A stretch of DNA of 64,000 nt from Shewanella woodyi ATCC 51908 (GCF_000019525.1 NC_010506.1:4588001-4652000); one strand, 5' to 3'. Counted from the first letter of the stretch, positions 35,869 to 45,939 are shown. Program-made: numbers and translations. The notes: generated by a model from the sequence alone, not told the origin.

Positions 35869-37056
35869 ATGATGATGAAAAAAACATTACTTGCAACAGC
35901 CTTAGTTGGTCTTTTTGCCAGCCAAAGTGCTGTAGCCTCTGATGAAACAAAAGAGCTACGTAAAATTATTGAGCAGCAGCAGAAAGTACTTCAAGACCTA
36001 GAGCGTCGACTTGAAGCAACTGAAAATCGTGTCGAGAAAACTGCTGATGTAGTTGAAGAGGTTGCCGAGTCAAAAAGTGCAACAACTATTGGTGGTTACG
36101 GTGAGCTTCACTATAACAACATCACTAATAACGACTCAGGTGAAGATAATAAAGCTATCGATTTTCACCGTTTCGTACTTTTCTTTGGTCATGAGTTCAC
36201 TGAAAGCACACGCTTCTTCTCAGAGCTTGAAGTTGAACACGCCCTTTCAGGCGATGGTAAGCCAGGTGAAGTCGAACTTGAGCAGGCTTATATCGAGCAT
36301 GACTTCAACGAAATGTTCACTGGTAAAGCCGGTCTATTCTTAGTTCCAGTTGGTATCATCAACGAAACTCACGAGCCACCAACTTTCTATGGTGTTGAGC
36401 GTAACCCTGTTGAGAAAAATATCCTACCTGCAACTTGGTGGGAAGCCGGTGCAGCACTTAATGTTAAAGCTGCTCCTGGCCTAGCATTTGACGGTGCCGT
36501 CACCAGTGGTCTTGAAGTGGCTACTGAAGGCAGTAAAGCTTATAACATTCGTAGCGGTCGTCAGAAAGTTGCAAAAGCCAATGCTTCTGACCTTGCATAC
36601 ACAGCGCGTGTAAAATACACAGCAGTGCCGGGACTTGAGCTTGCAGCAACGGCGCAATATCAATCAGATATCACTCAAGGTGCAGCTGGTGTTGATACCG
36701 CTTCTGCAACCATGTTAACGGCACATGCTATCTACAGCATTAAAGGTTTTACCGTTAAAGCCCTTTATGCACAGTGGGATATCGATGGCGTTGAAGCTGA
36801 AGCACTAGGTCGTGATGATCAAAGCGGTTGGTACATAGAACCATCATACCGTTTCAACGACAGCTTCGGTCTATTTGCTCGTTATAACCGTTACGACAAT
36901 GAAGCTGGAAGTGCTGAAGATACAGAGATCACTCAAACTAATCTGGGTGTGAACTACTGGTTACATGAAAATGTGGTATTTAAAGCTGACTATGAAAAAG
37001 TGGGTGGCGCTAAAGATGCCGACGGTTTCAACCTAGGTGTAGGTTACCAGTTCTAA
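35869..37056 (+). CDS. Outer-membrane porin with N-terminal coiled coil
   Basis: 395 aa (three consecutive Met codons, so the start is 35869, 35872 or 35875). Signal peptide KKTLLATALVGLFASQSAVAS, then a short coiled coil (ELRKIIEQQQKVLQDLERRLEATENRVEK) likely to trimerise, then a beta-barrel with alternating hydrophobic strands ending NLGVGYQF (terminal Phe). It resembles phosphate-selective/OprO-like or iron-linked porins found in Shewanella. Substrate unknown. FNR-like and Fur-like boxes lie upstream, and the next genes encode FMN-binding and PepSY proteins, pointing to a role in anaerobic or iron-related metabolism. Confidence 0.82.
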   Translation: MMMKKTLLATALVGLFASQSAVASDETKELRKIIEQQQKVLQDLERRLEATENRVEKTADVVEEVAESKSATTIGGYGELHYNNITNNDSGEDNKAIDFHRFVLFFGHEFTESTRFFSELEVEHALSGDGKPGEVELEQAYIEHDFNEMFTGKAGLFLVPVGIINETHEPPTFYGVERNPVEKNILPATWWEAGAALNVKAAPGLAFDGAVTSGLEVATEGSKAYNIRSGRQKVAKANASDLAYTARVKYTAVPGLELAATAQYQSDITQGAAGVDTASATMLTAHAIYSIKGFTVKALYAQWDIDGVEAEALGRDDQSGWYIEPSYRFNDSFGLFARYNRYDNEAGSAEDTEITQTNLGVNYWLHENVVFKADYEKVGGAKDADGFNLGVGYQF

Positions 37057-37075
37057 TCTGCTAAACGAGTTCCTA

Positions 37076-37111
37076 GGACCTAGGTTTAGGTTCTAGGTTC
37101 TAGGTCCTTTT
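37076..37111 (+). terminator. Terminator-like hairpin after the porin gene
   Basis: GGACCTAG (37076-37083) pairs with CTAGGTCC (37100-37107), followed by TTTT. The loop repeats TTAGGTTCTAGG, so alternative pairings exist. Confidence 0.65.
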
Positions 37112-37164
37112 CCCCAAACTCAAAGGCCTAGGAGCTAAACGTTTTTATTACTGAGCATGAGCAT

Positions 37165-37692
37165 ATGATGAAACCTCTCCAAACACTGATCTTCATTGCT
37201 GCGTCAATACTGAGTATTGCTGTTCTGGCTAAGAGCCAATACCAAGCCCCTCAAGACTTTATCAGCCAAGCCTTTAACGCTCCTGCTCCTAAAGCGAAAG
37301 TTTTCTGGCTCGATGATGAAGCCCAAAAGGTGATTGAAGAGATCTTATCTCACAAATTTAGAAAGATGCGGATCCGCTACTGGCAACAGGAAGGAGAAAC
37401 AGTCTGGATACTAAATGAGATAGGTAAAGAAGCGCCAATCACAGTGGGGATTCATATCAAAGACCAACAGATAGCCCAGACAAAAGTGCTGATTTATCGA
37501 GAAAGTCGCGGTGACGAAGTGCGCCATGATTTCTTTACCGATCAATTTAAAGCCGCCAAGCTCAATGAAGATCTCAAGCTAGACAGGCATATCGATGGGA
37601 TCACCGGAGCCACTTTATCTGTCAGAGCCTTAACTAAGCTTTCCCGCATTGCCCTTTGGCTAGACTCACGGATAAGAAGAGAGATCACCTGA
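37165..37692 (+). CDS. Periplasmic FMN-binding domain protein
   Basis: 175 aa (start 37165 or the adjacent ATG 37168). N-terminal signal (QTLIFIAASILSIAVLA). The C-terminal half is an FMN_bind domain with DGITGATLSVRA, the recognised flavinylation motif in which the Thr of GAT receives FMN through a phosphoester. It would carry electrons in or at the periplasm. The next gene encodes a PepSY membrane protein, a common partner for transmembrane electron delivery to periplasmic flavoproteins, for example in ferric reduction. The flavin transferase (ApbE) is not in the window. Confidence 0.82.
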   Translation: MMKPLQTLIFIAASILSIAVLAKSQYQAPQDFISQAFNAPAPKAKVFWLDDEAQKVIEEILSHKFRKMRIRYWQQEGETVWILNEIGKEAPITVGIHIKDQQIAQTKVLIYRESRGDEVRHDFFTDQFKAAKLNEDLKLDRHIDGITGATLSVRALTKLSRIALWLDSRIRREIT

Positions 37693-37808
37693 GCAGAACT
37701 GATGCATTAAAGCATCCTTAGTAAAGAGGGGGATTAATAAAGAGTGGTTTCGTTAACTGCACATGCTTGTTATGATCTGTGCCAGACAGAGTTAAAACAA
37801 GAACAATA

Positions 37809-38606
37809 ATGACCCGTAAGCATCATCTATCCGGTAGAAATAGCACAAGCTTAATGCTCAAAAGACAAGTCCGTCCCTGGCACAGATGGCTAGGAATATT
37901 CAGTGCGGTTTTTGTCTTACTGATCGCTATATCTGGCGTATTAATCAACCACAGTAACCAGCTATCTATCGACAGCGCCCATGTAAAACAGGCATGGTTA
38001 CTGGACTATTACGGCATCAAGACACCATCTAATATCCACATTTACCAAACAAGTCCACTGCTTGCCAACTCGGACAATCTAGTATGGGTAGATAAACACC
38101 TTGCATTGGAAGCAGACTCCGCCATTCGTGGCATCGTTCCCTTCGACGACATGCTCATCGCTATCGACAATAGCAATCTATACCTTATCTCCAATGAAGG
38201 AGTGCTGCTTGAGAAACAAGATATCACCACAGGACTCCCCTCAGGACTTACCGCTATCGCCAATGATGGACAGATATGGTTAAACACTAACAGTGGTAGC
38301 TATATGGCTGATAGCGATCTTATTGAGTGGACTGCAGCTAAGCCATTCGCTCCACTCCCTTGGTCTACGCCATTAACTGAAGTTGGCAATGATTCTGTCA
38401 AATCAAGCGCTCAAATAGTCTCGCTTCAAGCCCGCTCCCATCACCTCACTTGGGAGCGGGTTTTACTCGATATCCACAGTGGCCGCTTCTTCGGTGCTCT
38501 AGGTCCCTGGTTTATGGATCTCGTCGCACTGGCCTTGATCATCATGTCCATCTCTGGAGTCTATTTATGGATACAGCACAAACCAAAGCGGGTTAAATCA
38601 AGGTAA
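37809..38606 (+). CDS. PepSY-associated transmembrane protein
   Basis: 265 aa from ATG 37809 (the longer ORF start at 37779 lacks support). N-terminal helix WLGIFSAVFVLLIAISGVLINHS and C-terminal helix MDLVALALIIMSISGVYLWIQ flank a periplasmic domain of about 190 residues. RPWHRWLGIFSAVF and SGVLINHS, and later DIHSGRFFG, are hallmarks of the PepSY-TM family, which is linked to iron and electron transfer. It lies 117 nt after the FMN-binding protein gene and is probably co-transcribed with it. Likely role: electron input to the FMN protein or ferric reduction (inference). Confidence 0.78.
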   Translation: MTRKHHLSGRNSTSLMLKRQVRPWHRWLGIFSAVFVLLIAISGVLINHSNQLSIDSAHVKQAWLLDYYGIKTPSNIHIYQTSPLLANSDNLVWVDKHLALEADSAIRGIVPFDDMLIAIDNSNLYLISNEGVLLEKQDITTGLPSGLTAIANDGQIWLNTNSGSYMADSDLIEWTAAKPFAPLPWSTPLTEVGNDSVKSSAQIVSLQARSHHLTWERVLLDIHSGRFFGALGPWFMDLVALALIIMSISGVYLWIQHKPKRVKSR

Positions 38607-38841
38607 TACCTATTCATTATAAAAAGGTGACTGCTCTATTAATCGTTTAACGCTTTATACCGATTAGTATAAGAGCATCACCTTAAGCCTGTTTATTTAA
38701 GCGCAATACACTCAACTACCAACCTTCCCTTGTAAAAGTTTTACCTAGATCACAAATCGAACATTTTCCCCTCTCCCCCCTCGCATTGCTCATTATTTGA
38801 GCCTAGACTTGCCGCCCTTTTAATCTTGGACGTACGATTTA

Positions 38842-40011
38842 ATGAAACAGCGCCTAATCGCCTGGGCACCTGTATTTTTACTGGCACTCACCGCTTTTGT
38901 TTTTGTCTCCACAGAGTTTGTTCCTGTGGGGCTTCTGGCCGCTCTTGGCCAGAGTTTTGGTATGAGCGCGATTGAAGTTGGCCCTATGCTAACGGCCTAT
39001 GCCAGCGTTGTCGCACTTGCATCTTTACCTGCTGTACTGCTGTTTGCGCGATTTGAACGTAAAAAGTTACTACTTGGGTTAATGTCAGTCTTTATCGTCA
39101 GTCACGGCATCTGTGTCTGGGCCCCAAGTTATGAGATCCTTCTATCAGGTCGTGTCGGCATCGCTTTCACTCATGCACTGTTCTGGGCAATAGCCCCTGC
39201 CCTCGTCGTGCGACTCGCCCCTAATGGACAAGGTCCACAAGCCCTGAGCATCTTCGCAACAGGCTGTGTTTTGGCGCTTGTACTTGGTATTCCCCTAGGA
39301 CGAGTGATTGGACAGTTAGTTGGATGGCGCACTATTTTTGCTTTAATCGGCTTACTCACATTAATCATGATGTTACTGCTTTGGCGCGGGCTGCCAACAC
39401 TGCCTGCAACCCATGGCGGTAGCTGGCGTAGTCTGCCCGCTTTAGTACGTAATAAGGCACTGCTCTGGCTATACTTACTCACCATAGTGTTAGTAACAGC
39501 CCACTACAGTGTTTATACCTACTTAGAGCCTTTACTGCAGGAACACTTTGGGTATTCAGCGAATATCACTACCATGATTTTGCTTATCTTTGGTGCTGCA
39601 GGATTAATTGGTAGTGCGCTTTTTAGTCGCTACCAAGCACGTCATGCTCAACAGCTATTAACCCTAGCTATCCTCTCTTTAGGTAGCTGCATGGCAATCT
39701 TGCCATTTATTGCAAACCAGATCTGGTTACTGCTGCCTTTGTCTATTTTATGGGGAGCAGGCATGATGCTGATGTGCCTGTCACTGCAATCAAAAGCACT
39801 GAAGCTGGCGCCTAATGCTACCGATGTCGCCATGGCGATCTACTCAGGCTTATTTAATGTAGGAATTGGCGGTGGTGCGCTATTGGGCAGTATCATAGCA
39901 GCAAGATATGGCGTCGTAGAAAATGGTAACTGGGCAAGTATCTTAGTTCTCCTTGCTAGTGTGCCTCTGTTTTACCTGCTTAAAGCACGGCGACAAGAGA
40001 TGGCTCATTAA
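38842..40011 (+). CDS. MFS efflux transporter, SotB/YdeA-like
   Basis: 389 aa with 12 predicted membrane helices. The N-terminal helix reads FVFVSTEFVPVGLLAAL, very like SotB (sugar efflux) and related drug:H+ antiporters, with loop RFERKKLLLG and motif GRVIGQLVGWRTIF. It exports small molecules (sugars, arabinose analogues or drugs) in exchange for protons. Monocistronic, convergent with mrcB. Substrate not predictable. Confidence 0.85.
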   Translation: MKQRLIAWAPVFLLALTAFVFVSTEFVPVGLLAALGQSFGMSAIEVGPMLTAYASVVALASLPAVLLFARFERKKLLLGLMSVFIVSHGICVWAPSYEILLSGRVGIAFTHALFWAIAPALVVRLAPNGQGPQALSIFATGCVLALVLGIPLGRVIGQLVGWRTIFALIGLLTLIMMLLLWRGLPTLPATHGGSWRSLPALVRNKALLWLYLLTIVLVTAHYSVYTYLEPLLQEHFGYSANITTMILLIFGAAGLIGSALFSRYQARHAQQLLTLAILSLGSCMAILPFIANQIWLLLPLSILWGAGMMLMCLSLQSKALKLAPNATDVAMAIYSGLFNVGIGGGALLGSIIAARYGVVENGNWASILVLLASVPLFYLLKARRQEMAH

Positions 40012-40044
40012 ACAATACGCCATATCAGTAAAATACTGCCGTTA

Positions 40045-40086
40045 TTTATAGCTCTGAATTTATAGTTCTGAATTTATAGTCCTGAG
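40045..40086. repeat. Three 14-nt tandem repeats
   Basis: Units TTTATAGCTCTGAA, TTTATAGTTCTGAA and TTTATAGTCCTGAG, head to tail in the gap between the MFS gene and mrcB. Confidence 0.85.
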
Positions 40087-40092
40087 ACGAAA

Positions 40093-40116
40093 AGGGCTTG
40101 TTATCCAACAAGCCCT
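40093..40116 (-). terminator. Terminator of mrcB
   Basis: AGGGCTTGTT-ATCC-AACAAGCCCT, perfect 10-bp stem, followed by TTTTCG on the minus strand. Could also serve the convergent MFS gene. Confidence 0.88.
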
Positions 40117-40138
40117 CCTAATACCAATCGGTATATGA

Positions 40139-42511
40139 TTAACCTCCAGTCAACTTCTGCCACCAAGACAAAGGTTCACCGCAGTTTCTAGCGGGATGAT
40201 AACTGGCTTCCAATGCAGGCAGTGCGATAGAGTTTTCACAGCCCGCCTCTTTAGCAACACCGGTTGTTTTGTCAAAGTGGCCATTGACCACCCCACTGAT
40301 TAAAGGGCGTCTTAGACTGATTGGTGGTCGAGTACCGAGAAAGTCTTGATAGACAGCCATGGCGCCACTACTGCCATAAAGACCTGTTTTACCGTTGTCA
40401 TCACGTCCAACCCAGATGGCAGCGACATTACGCTCATCAAATCCAGCAAACCAGGAGTCGCGGGAGTCATTACTGGTCCCAGTTTTACCTGCCAAGGTCA
40501 CATAGGGGAAGGCCTTTCCAAGCCTGCTTGCCGTACCGGATTTAACCACTTGGGTCATGGCATATTGCACCAGATAGGTGGAGCTTGGATTCAATGCTTG
40601 ATCCTGCTCAACACGCGCCACAGGCAGAGGGTTATTCTCCATATCCAGCACAGCCGTCACCGATGATAAACGGCGATAACGCCCGTTGTCCGCTATGGTT
40701 TGATAGACCTGAGCGACCATCAGCGGTGAGCCATTAACAGCACCTAACAGCATAGAGGGATATTCACTTATTTTATCTCTCCAGCCAGATTTATCGAGCG
40801 TGGTCGCCACACTGCTGACCCCCATCTCCATACCTAAATTGACCGTAGGTACGTTAATTGACCTCTTAAAGGCGGTCAATAGTGGTACTTCACCTCTAAA
40901 CTTCTTATCCACATTCTTAGGTGACCAGGTCTTACCATGGCCGTTGTTCAGGGTAATAGGTTGATCCTTAAGTGGCGTCGCTAAAGTATATTTAGCAGGT
41001 TGATTCAACGCGGTCGCATAGACAAAAGGTTTGACTAGTGAGCCGATTGGACGCCTGATCTCTACAGCGCGGTTATAGCCTTTATAACTCGGCACTTTAT
41101 CCCCCACCATGGCTGCTATACCTGCCGAATATTTATCGGTAACCACCATACCCACTTGCAATATCTTGTCATTTTTTCCTAGACGGGCCATGGTCTTTTT
41201 CACCGCTTTTTCAGCCGCTTCCTGCGCCATAGGATCCAGCGTTGTATAGACCTTAATACCCGACTGTTTTAACAAAGAGTCGCCAAAGCGTCTGTTAAGC
41301 TCATGCTGAACCACGGCGAAAAATGCAGGCAGCTTTTGATGGACAGGTTTGTCGGCACTTCGAAGACCTAAAGGCGACTCAACGGCAGCAGTATACTGCT
41401 GCACATTAAGCTTACCGTCCTCCATCAAGAGGCGTAGCACTAGATCGCGGCGGCTTGCAGCCCGCTCAGGATAGCGCCAAGGGTTGTAGTAAGAGGGGCC
41501 CTTTATCACAGCGACCAAGAATGCTTGCTGCGGCAAAGTTAACTCAGCAATGGGACGACCGAAATAGAACTGAGAGGCCAGTCCCATACCATGTACTCCA
41601 CGGGCTTTATCTTGTCCCATGTACACTTCATTAAGATAAGCCTCTAATATTTCGTCCTTTTCATAGCGAAAATCGATGATTATCGCCATCAAGGCTTCCC
41701 GAATTTTCCGCACTAACGAGCGCTCACTGGAGAGGAAGAAGTTTTTCGCCAGCTGTTGCGTTAACGTTGAGCCCCCCTGCACTGTGCGCCCCGCACTGAT
41801 ATTCACCAGTGCGGCACGAATAATGGCAAACGGATTTACGCCATGATGTTCATAGAAGCTGCGATCTTCCACCAAGATCAGTGAGTCGATAATAGACTGA
41901 GGCATCTTAGTGGTCGGGACAAACAGACGATCTTCTCCATCGCCAGTAATAATACGGTCAAGCAGCACAGGTTCGAGATGAAAAACCGCTAACTGACGAT
42001 TATCTGTGTTCCTTGCTACCGAACTTACCCCTTGTTGATCAAAAGTGATCATAACCCTCTGCTCAGCTTGGGCTCCTTGAGGATGCAGGAAGGGACGACG
42101 CCACAAATCTACCCGAGTTTTAGATGCAGAGAACTCACCCACTTGCCTTGGGTTAGCCACTTTGCGATAACCCAGCAATTTTAATTCAGCAATTAACTGA
42201 CCGTGACTCACAGCTGCGCCAGGATAAAGGGCCATTGAGCGGCTAAACACTTGAGCAGGTAGGTGCCATTTCTGCCCCTCAAATTTTCGAGCTATTACTT
42301 GATCTAGGTAGATGCCGTAGCTCAACACGCCTACAAATAAGATCAGGCCTAGCTTCCAGCTGATAGACCAGATCCGTCTGCCTATACTTGGTGAGCCTTT
42401 ACTGGCACTCTTTGCTTTGGCTGCACGCTTTTTGGCTGCTGGCTTTTTCGCTCCAGATTTAGGAGCCGCTTTTTTACGCGCAGGTTTCTTTGAAGTCTCT
42501 TTATCTGTCAT
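40139..42511 (-). CDS. mrcB: Penicillin-binding protein 1B (bifunctional transglycosylase/transpeptidase)
   Basis: 790 aa from MTDKETSKK (42511); a start 45 nt further upstream (42556) is possible but adds an unlikely extension. The cytoplasmic tail is very basic and Lys/Ala/Pro-rich, then one membrane helix (WKLGLILFVGVLSYGIYL), a UB2H-type domain, GT51 transglycosylase (EDRSFYEHHG, GGSTLTQQLAKN) and transpeptidase (SxxK in PIGSLVKPF, SxN in KRSIN, KTGTSND). It polymerises and cross-links peptidoglycan. Length fits PBP1B. It faces hrpB in the same direction with 164 nt between. Confidence 0.93.
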   Translation of the reverse strand: MTDKETSKKPARKKAAPKSGAKKPAAKKRAAKAKSASKGSPSIGRRIWSISWKLGLILFVGVLSYGIYLDQVIARKFEGQKWHLPAQVFSRSMALYPGAAVSHGQLIAELKLLGYRKVANPRQVGEFSASKTRVDLWRRPFLHPQGAQAEQRVMITFDQQGVSSVARNTDNRQLAVFHLEPVLLDRIITGDGEDRLFVPTTKMPQSIIDSLILVEDRSFYEHHGVNPFAIIRAALVNISAGRTVQGGSTLTQQLAKNFFLSSERSLVRKIREALMAIIIDFRYEKDEILEAYLNEVYMGQDKARGVHGMGLASQFYFGRPIAELTLPQQAFLVAVIKGPSYYNPWRYPERAASRRDLVLRLLMEDGKLNVQQYTAAVESPLGLRSADKPVHQKLPAFFAVVQHELNRRFGDSLLKQSGIKVYTTLDPMAQEAAEKAVKKTMARLGKNDKILQVGMVVTDKYSAGIAAMVGDKVPSYKGYNRAVEIRRPIGSLVKPFVYATALNQPAKYTLATPLKDQPITLNNGHGKTWSPKNVDKKFRGEVPLLTAFKRSINVPTVNLGMEMGVSSVATTLDKSGWRDKISEYPSMLLGAVNGSPLMVAQVYQTIADNGRYRRLSSVTAVLDMENNPLPVARVEQDQALNPSSTYLVQYAMTQVVKSGTASRLGKAFPYVTLAGKTGTSNDSRDSWFAGFDERNVAAIWVGRDDNGKTGLYGSSGAMAVYQDFLGTRPPISLRRPLISGVVNGHFDKTTGVAKEAGCENSIALPALEASYHPARNCGEPLSWWQKLTGG

Positions 42512-42675
42512 CTTTATTCCGAAAATAGATCTTGTCGCTAAGGCTATTGGTGACAAACGGCCTTAAAAAATAATGCATAGTGCGTCCTTAAGTTATTTCA
42601 AAGAGCACTTATCAAACCTGAAAACGAATCACTTATCGCTTACCTTAAACACTACTCACAACTTGTTCTATCCCT

Positions 42676-45204
42676 TTACAAATTCTGATTTAAGGTCTTC
42701 TTTTTAGTAAAGCGCGTCGGCGTAGTATTAGCTGGGTCATCAGGCCAAAGGTGTTTCGGGTATCGCCCCTTCATCTCCTTTTTCACTTCAACATAGGGAC
42801 CTTGCCAAAAACTGGCCAGATCCGCCGTCAAAGCAAGGGGTCTATGAGCAGGAGAAAGCAACTCCATGGTGACTGTTAGCTTACCATTGGCTAATACAGG
42901 GCTTTGAGCCATCCCTAATGCTTCCTGAAGACGCACACTGAGCAAGGCCCTTCCTGCATCATCATAGGTGATCCCTGCTCGAGTTCCTGTCGCCATAGGC
43001 CAGTGAGTAGGAAAAAGAGTCTCTAGCCGCTGTTGAGCACTCCACTCAAGCTGATTAAGCAGCAGAGTATAACAGTCAAGAGACCTCAATTGTGACAAGC
43101 TTTTGACATCATTGAGATAGGGGCCAAGCCAATCCGCTAATGTATCGATAAGCTGGCCATGACTGATATCTGGCCAAGCCTGGTCTGGGTCGAGTGTCGC
43201 CGCTAGCATCAACCTGTTCTGCAGCTGCAACGCCTTGTCATTCATATTCAGCAAACCTAAGCCTTTATTGCGAAGCTGCTCAAAAATAGCCAACTTTATC
43301 TGCTCAGGATCTGGCTTAGTTAATGCCGACTTACTCAACACTATCTGGCCAATACGCTGTTGAGATTCGGCATAAAAACGCCCTTTAACCTCATCCCAAC
43401 CACAATATTCCTGCTTCTCAACTAGAAATTTAAGCCGACTTTTAAAGGAATCGACATCGATTTGAGCCGCTAAGTAGACCCGACCACTCGTGCGCCCCTC
43501 ACTCTCTTGAAAGTCTGCCACCACCAACCAATCAGCCGAAGTAAGTGCATCATGCTCAGGCAAAGTAACACCGGTACCATTGGCCAATAGGTAACCGGAG
43601 ACGCCGCGGCTTTTTGCCACTCGGTCAGGAAACGCCAAGGCAAGCAGGAAAGCGATATCTTCATTACAGGCATGGGTGATACAAGCTAGGAGATCTGTAT
43701 TAACATTTAATCTCCTCATCCATTGGCGTATTTGCTTCCCAGACTCTCCTTGAACTGCCTCTCTTAGATAGCCACTAATATCTATACCGTGTCGACCACG
43801 GGTGCGGGACTCCAACACCCCAGCAAGAATACAGGCTAGCCCCACAAGCTCTAGATGCGTCCCCTTGGTCAGTGATTTAGCTTTAAGCAACATATGAGCT
43901 AATCTAGGGTGGCAACCCAGCTCATAGGCTTGCTGGCCATGGGGTGTTATTTTTCGCTGTTTATCTACGACATCAAGCTGTTCCAACAACTGCCAAGCCG
44001 CATTTTCATTTGGTTGGGAGGCGGTAGTTAGCATAGGTAACTCATCGAGTGCTTTGACTCCCCAGCAAGCGCCATCGAGCACCATAGGGATAAGATCTGA
44101 GTGTAAGATCTCAGGTTCATCAGCCTTAAGTAATCTTCCTTGCTCCTCTTGACTCCACAGACGCAAACAGTAACCGGGGGCCAAACGCCCCGCACGTCCC
44201 GCCCGCTGGGCAGCCGATGCCTGACTTATTCGCTTAAGAGATAAACGAGTGACCCCTGTTCTGGCATTAAAACTTGCCTGACGCTTATAACCTGAATCAA
44301 CCACCATAGTGATCCCTTGGATGGTCAAACTCGACTCAGCAACGTTAGTTGAGAGCACCACTTTACGTTTGCCATCACTAGGCTCAGCAATCGCTTTATC
44401 CTGCACTTTAGGTGGCAAGCTGCCATAGAGGGGACAGATAGAGAACAGGTTAAGATCCAAGCGGCTAACCAGAAACTCTTGCAATTTAACAATCTCACCC
44501 TGTCCAGGAAGAAACGCCAACAAAGAGCCATGGGAATATATCCCCTTCTCATCTCCCAGTGTGAGTAGCTCAACAATCACTCTGCCCATATGCTCAATCC
44601 AATGATGGGTAGAGCGGCCTTGTTGGGACGAAGTGCTTGCACGGTAAGCCAGTTCTACGGGAAAGCTTCTCCCCTCACTTTTAAGTGAAATAGCGTTAGG
44701 CATAAGTTCAGTTAAAGGTAGGCCAGATAGCGTGGCTGACATCGCTAAGATCTTCAAATCTTCACGAAATGAGCCCTGTATCTCCAAGGCTAAGGCTAGG
44801 CCGAGGTCTGTGGTCAAGTGGCGCTCATGGATCTCATCGAAGATAATCATATCGATCCCATTTAATTCGGGATCTTGCTGGATCATACGGGTTAACACCC
44901 CCTCAGTGACGATCTCTAAACGGGTCGATGCTTGACTGCGAGACTCGCCACGAACCCGATATCCCACATCTTCTCCCACCTGACAGCCACGCTGTGAGGC
45001 GATAAAGTGAGCCACACTTCTTGCAGCCACACGTCTGGGTTCAAGCATAAGGATTTTCCCCTTCAGCTCATCCCAATCGAGCATGGCCAAAGGTAAGGCT
45101 GTGGACTTTCCTGCACCGGTAGGCGCCTCTAATATGACTTGGTGATGTTGGCTAAATGCCTCTCTCAACGGAGTAAGCAGGCTTAGAACGGGTAACTGAT
45201 CCAA
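42676..45204 (-). CDS. hrpB: ATP-dependent helicase HrpB (DEAH box)
   Basis: 842 aa if it starts at TTG 45204 (LDQLPVLSLL), which aligns with the usual HrpB N-terminus. The frame is open to an ATG at 45285, but that would place the start 54 nt from the divergent thpR gene and add unrelated residues. Motifs: Walker A APTGAGKST, DEIH box in IFDEIHERH, SATL, RVAARS, and QRAGRAGRLAPGYCLRLW (motif VI). The HrpB-type C-terminal domain is present. It is a 3'-5' DExH NTPase with unclear cellular function in most bacteria. Confidence 0.9.
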   Translation of the reverse strand: MDQLPVLSLLTPLREAFSQHHQVILEAPTGAGKSTALPLAMLDWDELKGKILMLEPRRVAARSVAHFIASQRGCQVGEDVGYRVRGESRSQASTRLEIVTEGVLTRMIQQDPELNGIDMIIFDEIHERHLTTDLGLALALEIQGSFREDLKILAMSATLSGLPLTELMPNAISLKSEGRSFPVELAYRASTSSQQGRSTHHWIEHMGRVIVELLTLGDEKGIYSHGSLLAFLPGQGEIVKLQEFLVSRLDLNLFSICPLYGSLPPKVQDKAIAEPSDGKRKVVLSTNVAESSLTIQGITMVVDSGYKRQASFNARTGVTRLSLKRISQASAAQRAGRAGRLAPGYCLRLWSQEEQGRLLKADEPEILHSDLIPMVLDGACWGVKALDELPMLTTASQPNENAAWQLLEQLDVVDKQRKITPHGQQAYELGCHPRLAHMLLKAKSLTKGTHLELVGLACILAGVLESRTRGRHGIDISGYLREAVQGESGKQIRQWMRRLNVNTDLLACITHACNEDIAFLLALAFPDRVAKSRGVSGYLLANGTGVTLPEHDALTSADWLVVADFQESEGRTSGRVYLAAQIDVDSFKSRLKFLVEKQEYCGWDEVKGRFYAESQQRIGQIVLSKSALTKPDPEQIKLAIFEQLRNKGLGLLNMNDKALQLQNRLMLAATLDPDQAWPDISHGQLIDTLADWLGPYLNDVKSLSQLRSLDCYTLLLNQLEWSAQQRLETLFPTHWPMATGTRAGITYDDAGRALLSVRLQEALGMAQSPVLANGKLTVTMELLSPAHRPLALTADLASFWQGPYVEVKKEMKGRYPKHLWPDDPANTTPTRFTKKKTLNQNL

Positions 45205-45339
45205 TCGGGGGCGTATCTCAAAAACACTTTGCCCCAGTGTACTAACGATCGCCAGATAAGTGAATGAACATCTGCATAAGTTCACTTATCTGAAAATGAT
45301 GTTATAACTGAAGAATTAGAACGATAAGTGCCCTGAATT

Positions 45340-45939
45340 ATGAAACGATTATTTCTCGGTATTGCACCGACTCAAACTCAAAACAGACAGCTGTCGGCCC
45401 TACAGGCTGGGCTATCACTTGATGGTAAAAGCATCTCGCCGAAAAACTTTCATATGACTTTGGCCTTTCTTGGACAACTTGATATACACCAACAGTTCAA
45501 ATTGCAGCATAAACTCGACATTCTCCATGCTTCAAAAGCGTTAAGCTGGCCAAGATTTACGGTCACCTTAGACACATTAACCCTTTGGCGAAAACCTCAG
45601 ATACTCTGTCTATCTGGAAAAATACTCGATCCCAATCTGCAATATATCTTAGATGAGTGCCACTCACTTCTGCAGCAGGTAGGTATTAAGCTCCCTCATC
45701 ATCAGCATATAAAAGCTACACAAAACTCCCTGCCACAAGAAGTTAATTTTGTTCCCCATATCAGCCTATTTAGGAAAGCAAAGCAGTTACCAATTATGCG
45801 TGAAGCTATCGCCCTTACTCTTTGCCCAAAGAAGATCCATCTCTATGTTTCCGTCAGTAAGCCCACAGGTGTCGAATATCAGATCTTACAATCTTGGCCA
45901 TTCGCAGAGATAACAGGCAAAAAAAATGCTGCCGATTAG
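45340..45939 (+). CDS. thpR: RNA 2',3'-cyclic phosphodiesterase
   Basis: 199 aa, 2H phosphoesterase superfamily. The two catalytic HxT/S motifs are visible: FHMTLAFLGQL (about residues 38-48) and PHISLFRKA (about 144-152). Starts KRLFLGIAPT like other ThpR/LigT proteins. It hydrolyses 2',3'-cyclic phosphate ends of RNA; its E. coli counterpart also ligates tRNA halves in vitro. Monocistronic and divergent from hrpB. Confidence 0.9.
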   Translation: MKRLFLGIAPTQTQNRQLSALQAGLSLDGKSISPKNFHMTLAFLGQLDIHQQFKLQHKLDILHASKALSWPRFTVTLDTLTLWRKPQILCLSGKILDPNLQYILDECHSLLQQVGIKLPHHQHIKATQNSLPQEVNFVPHISLFRKAKQLPIMREAIALTLCPKKIHLYVSVSKPTGVEYQILQSWPFAEITGKKNAAD

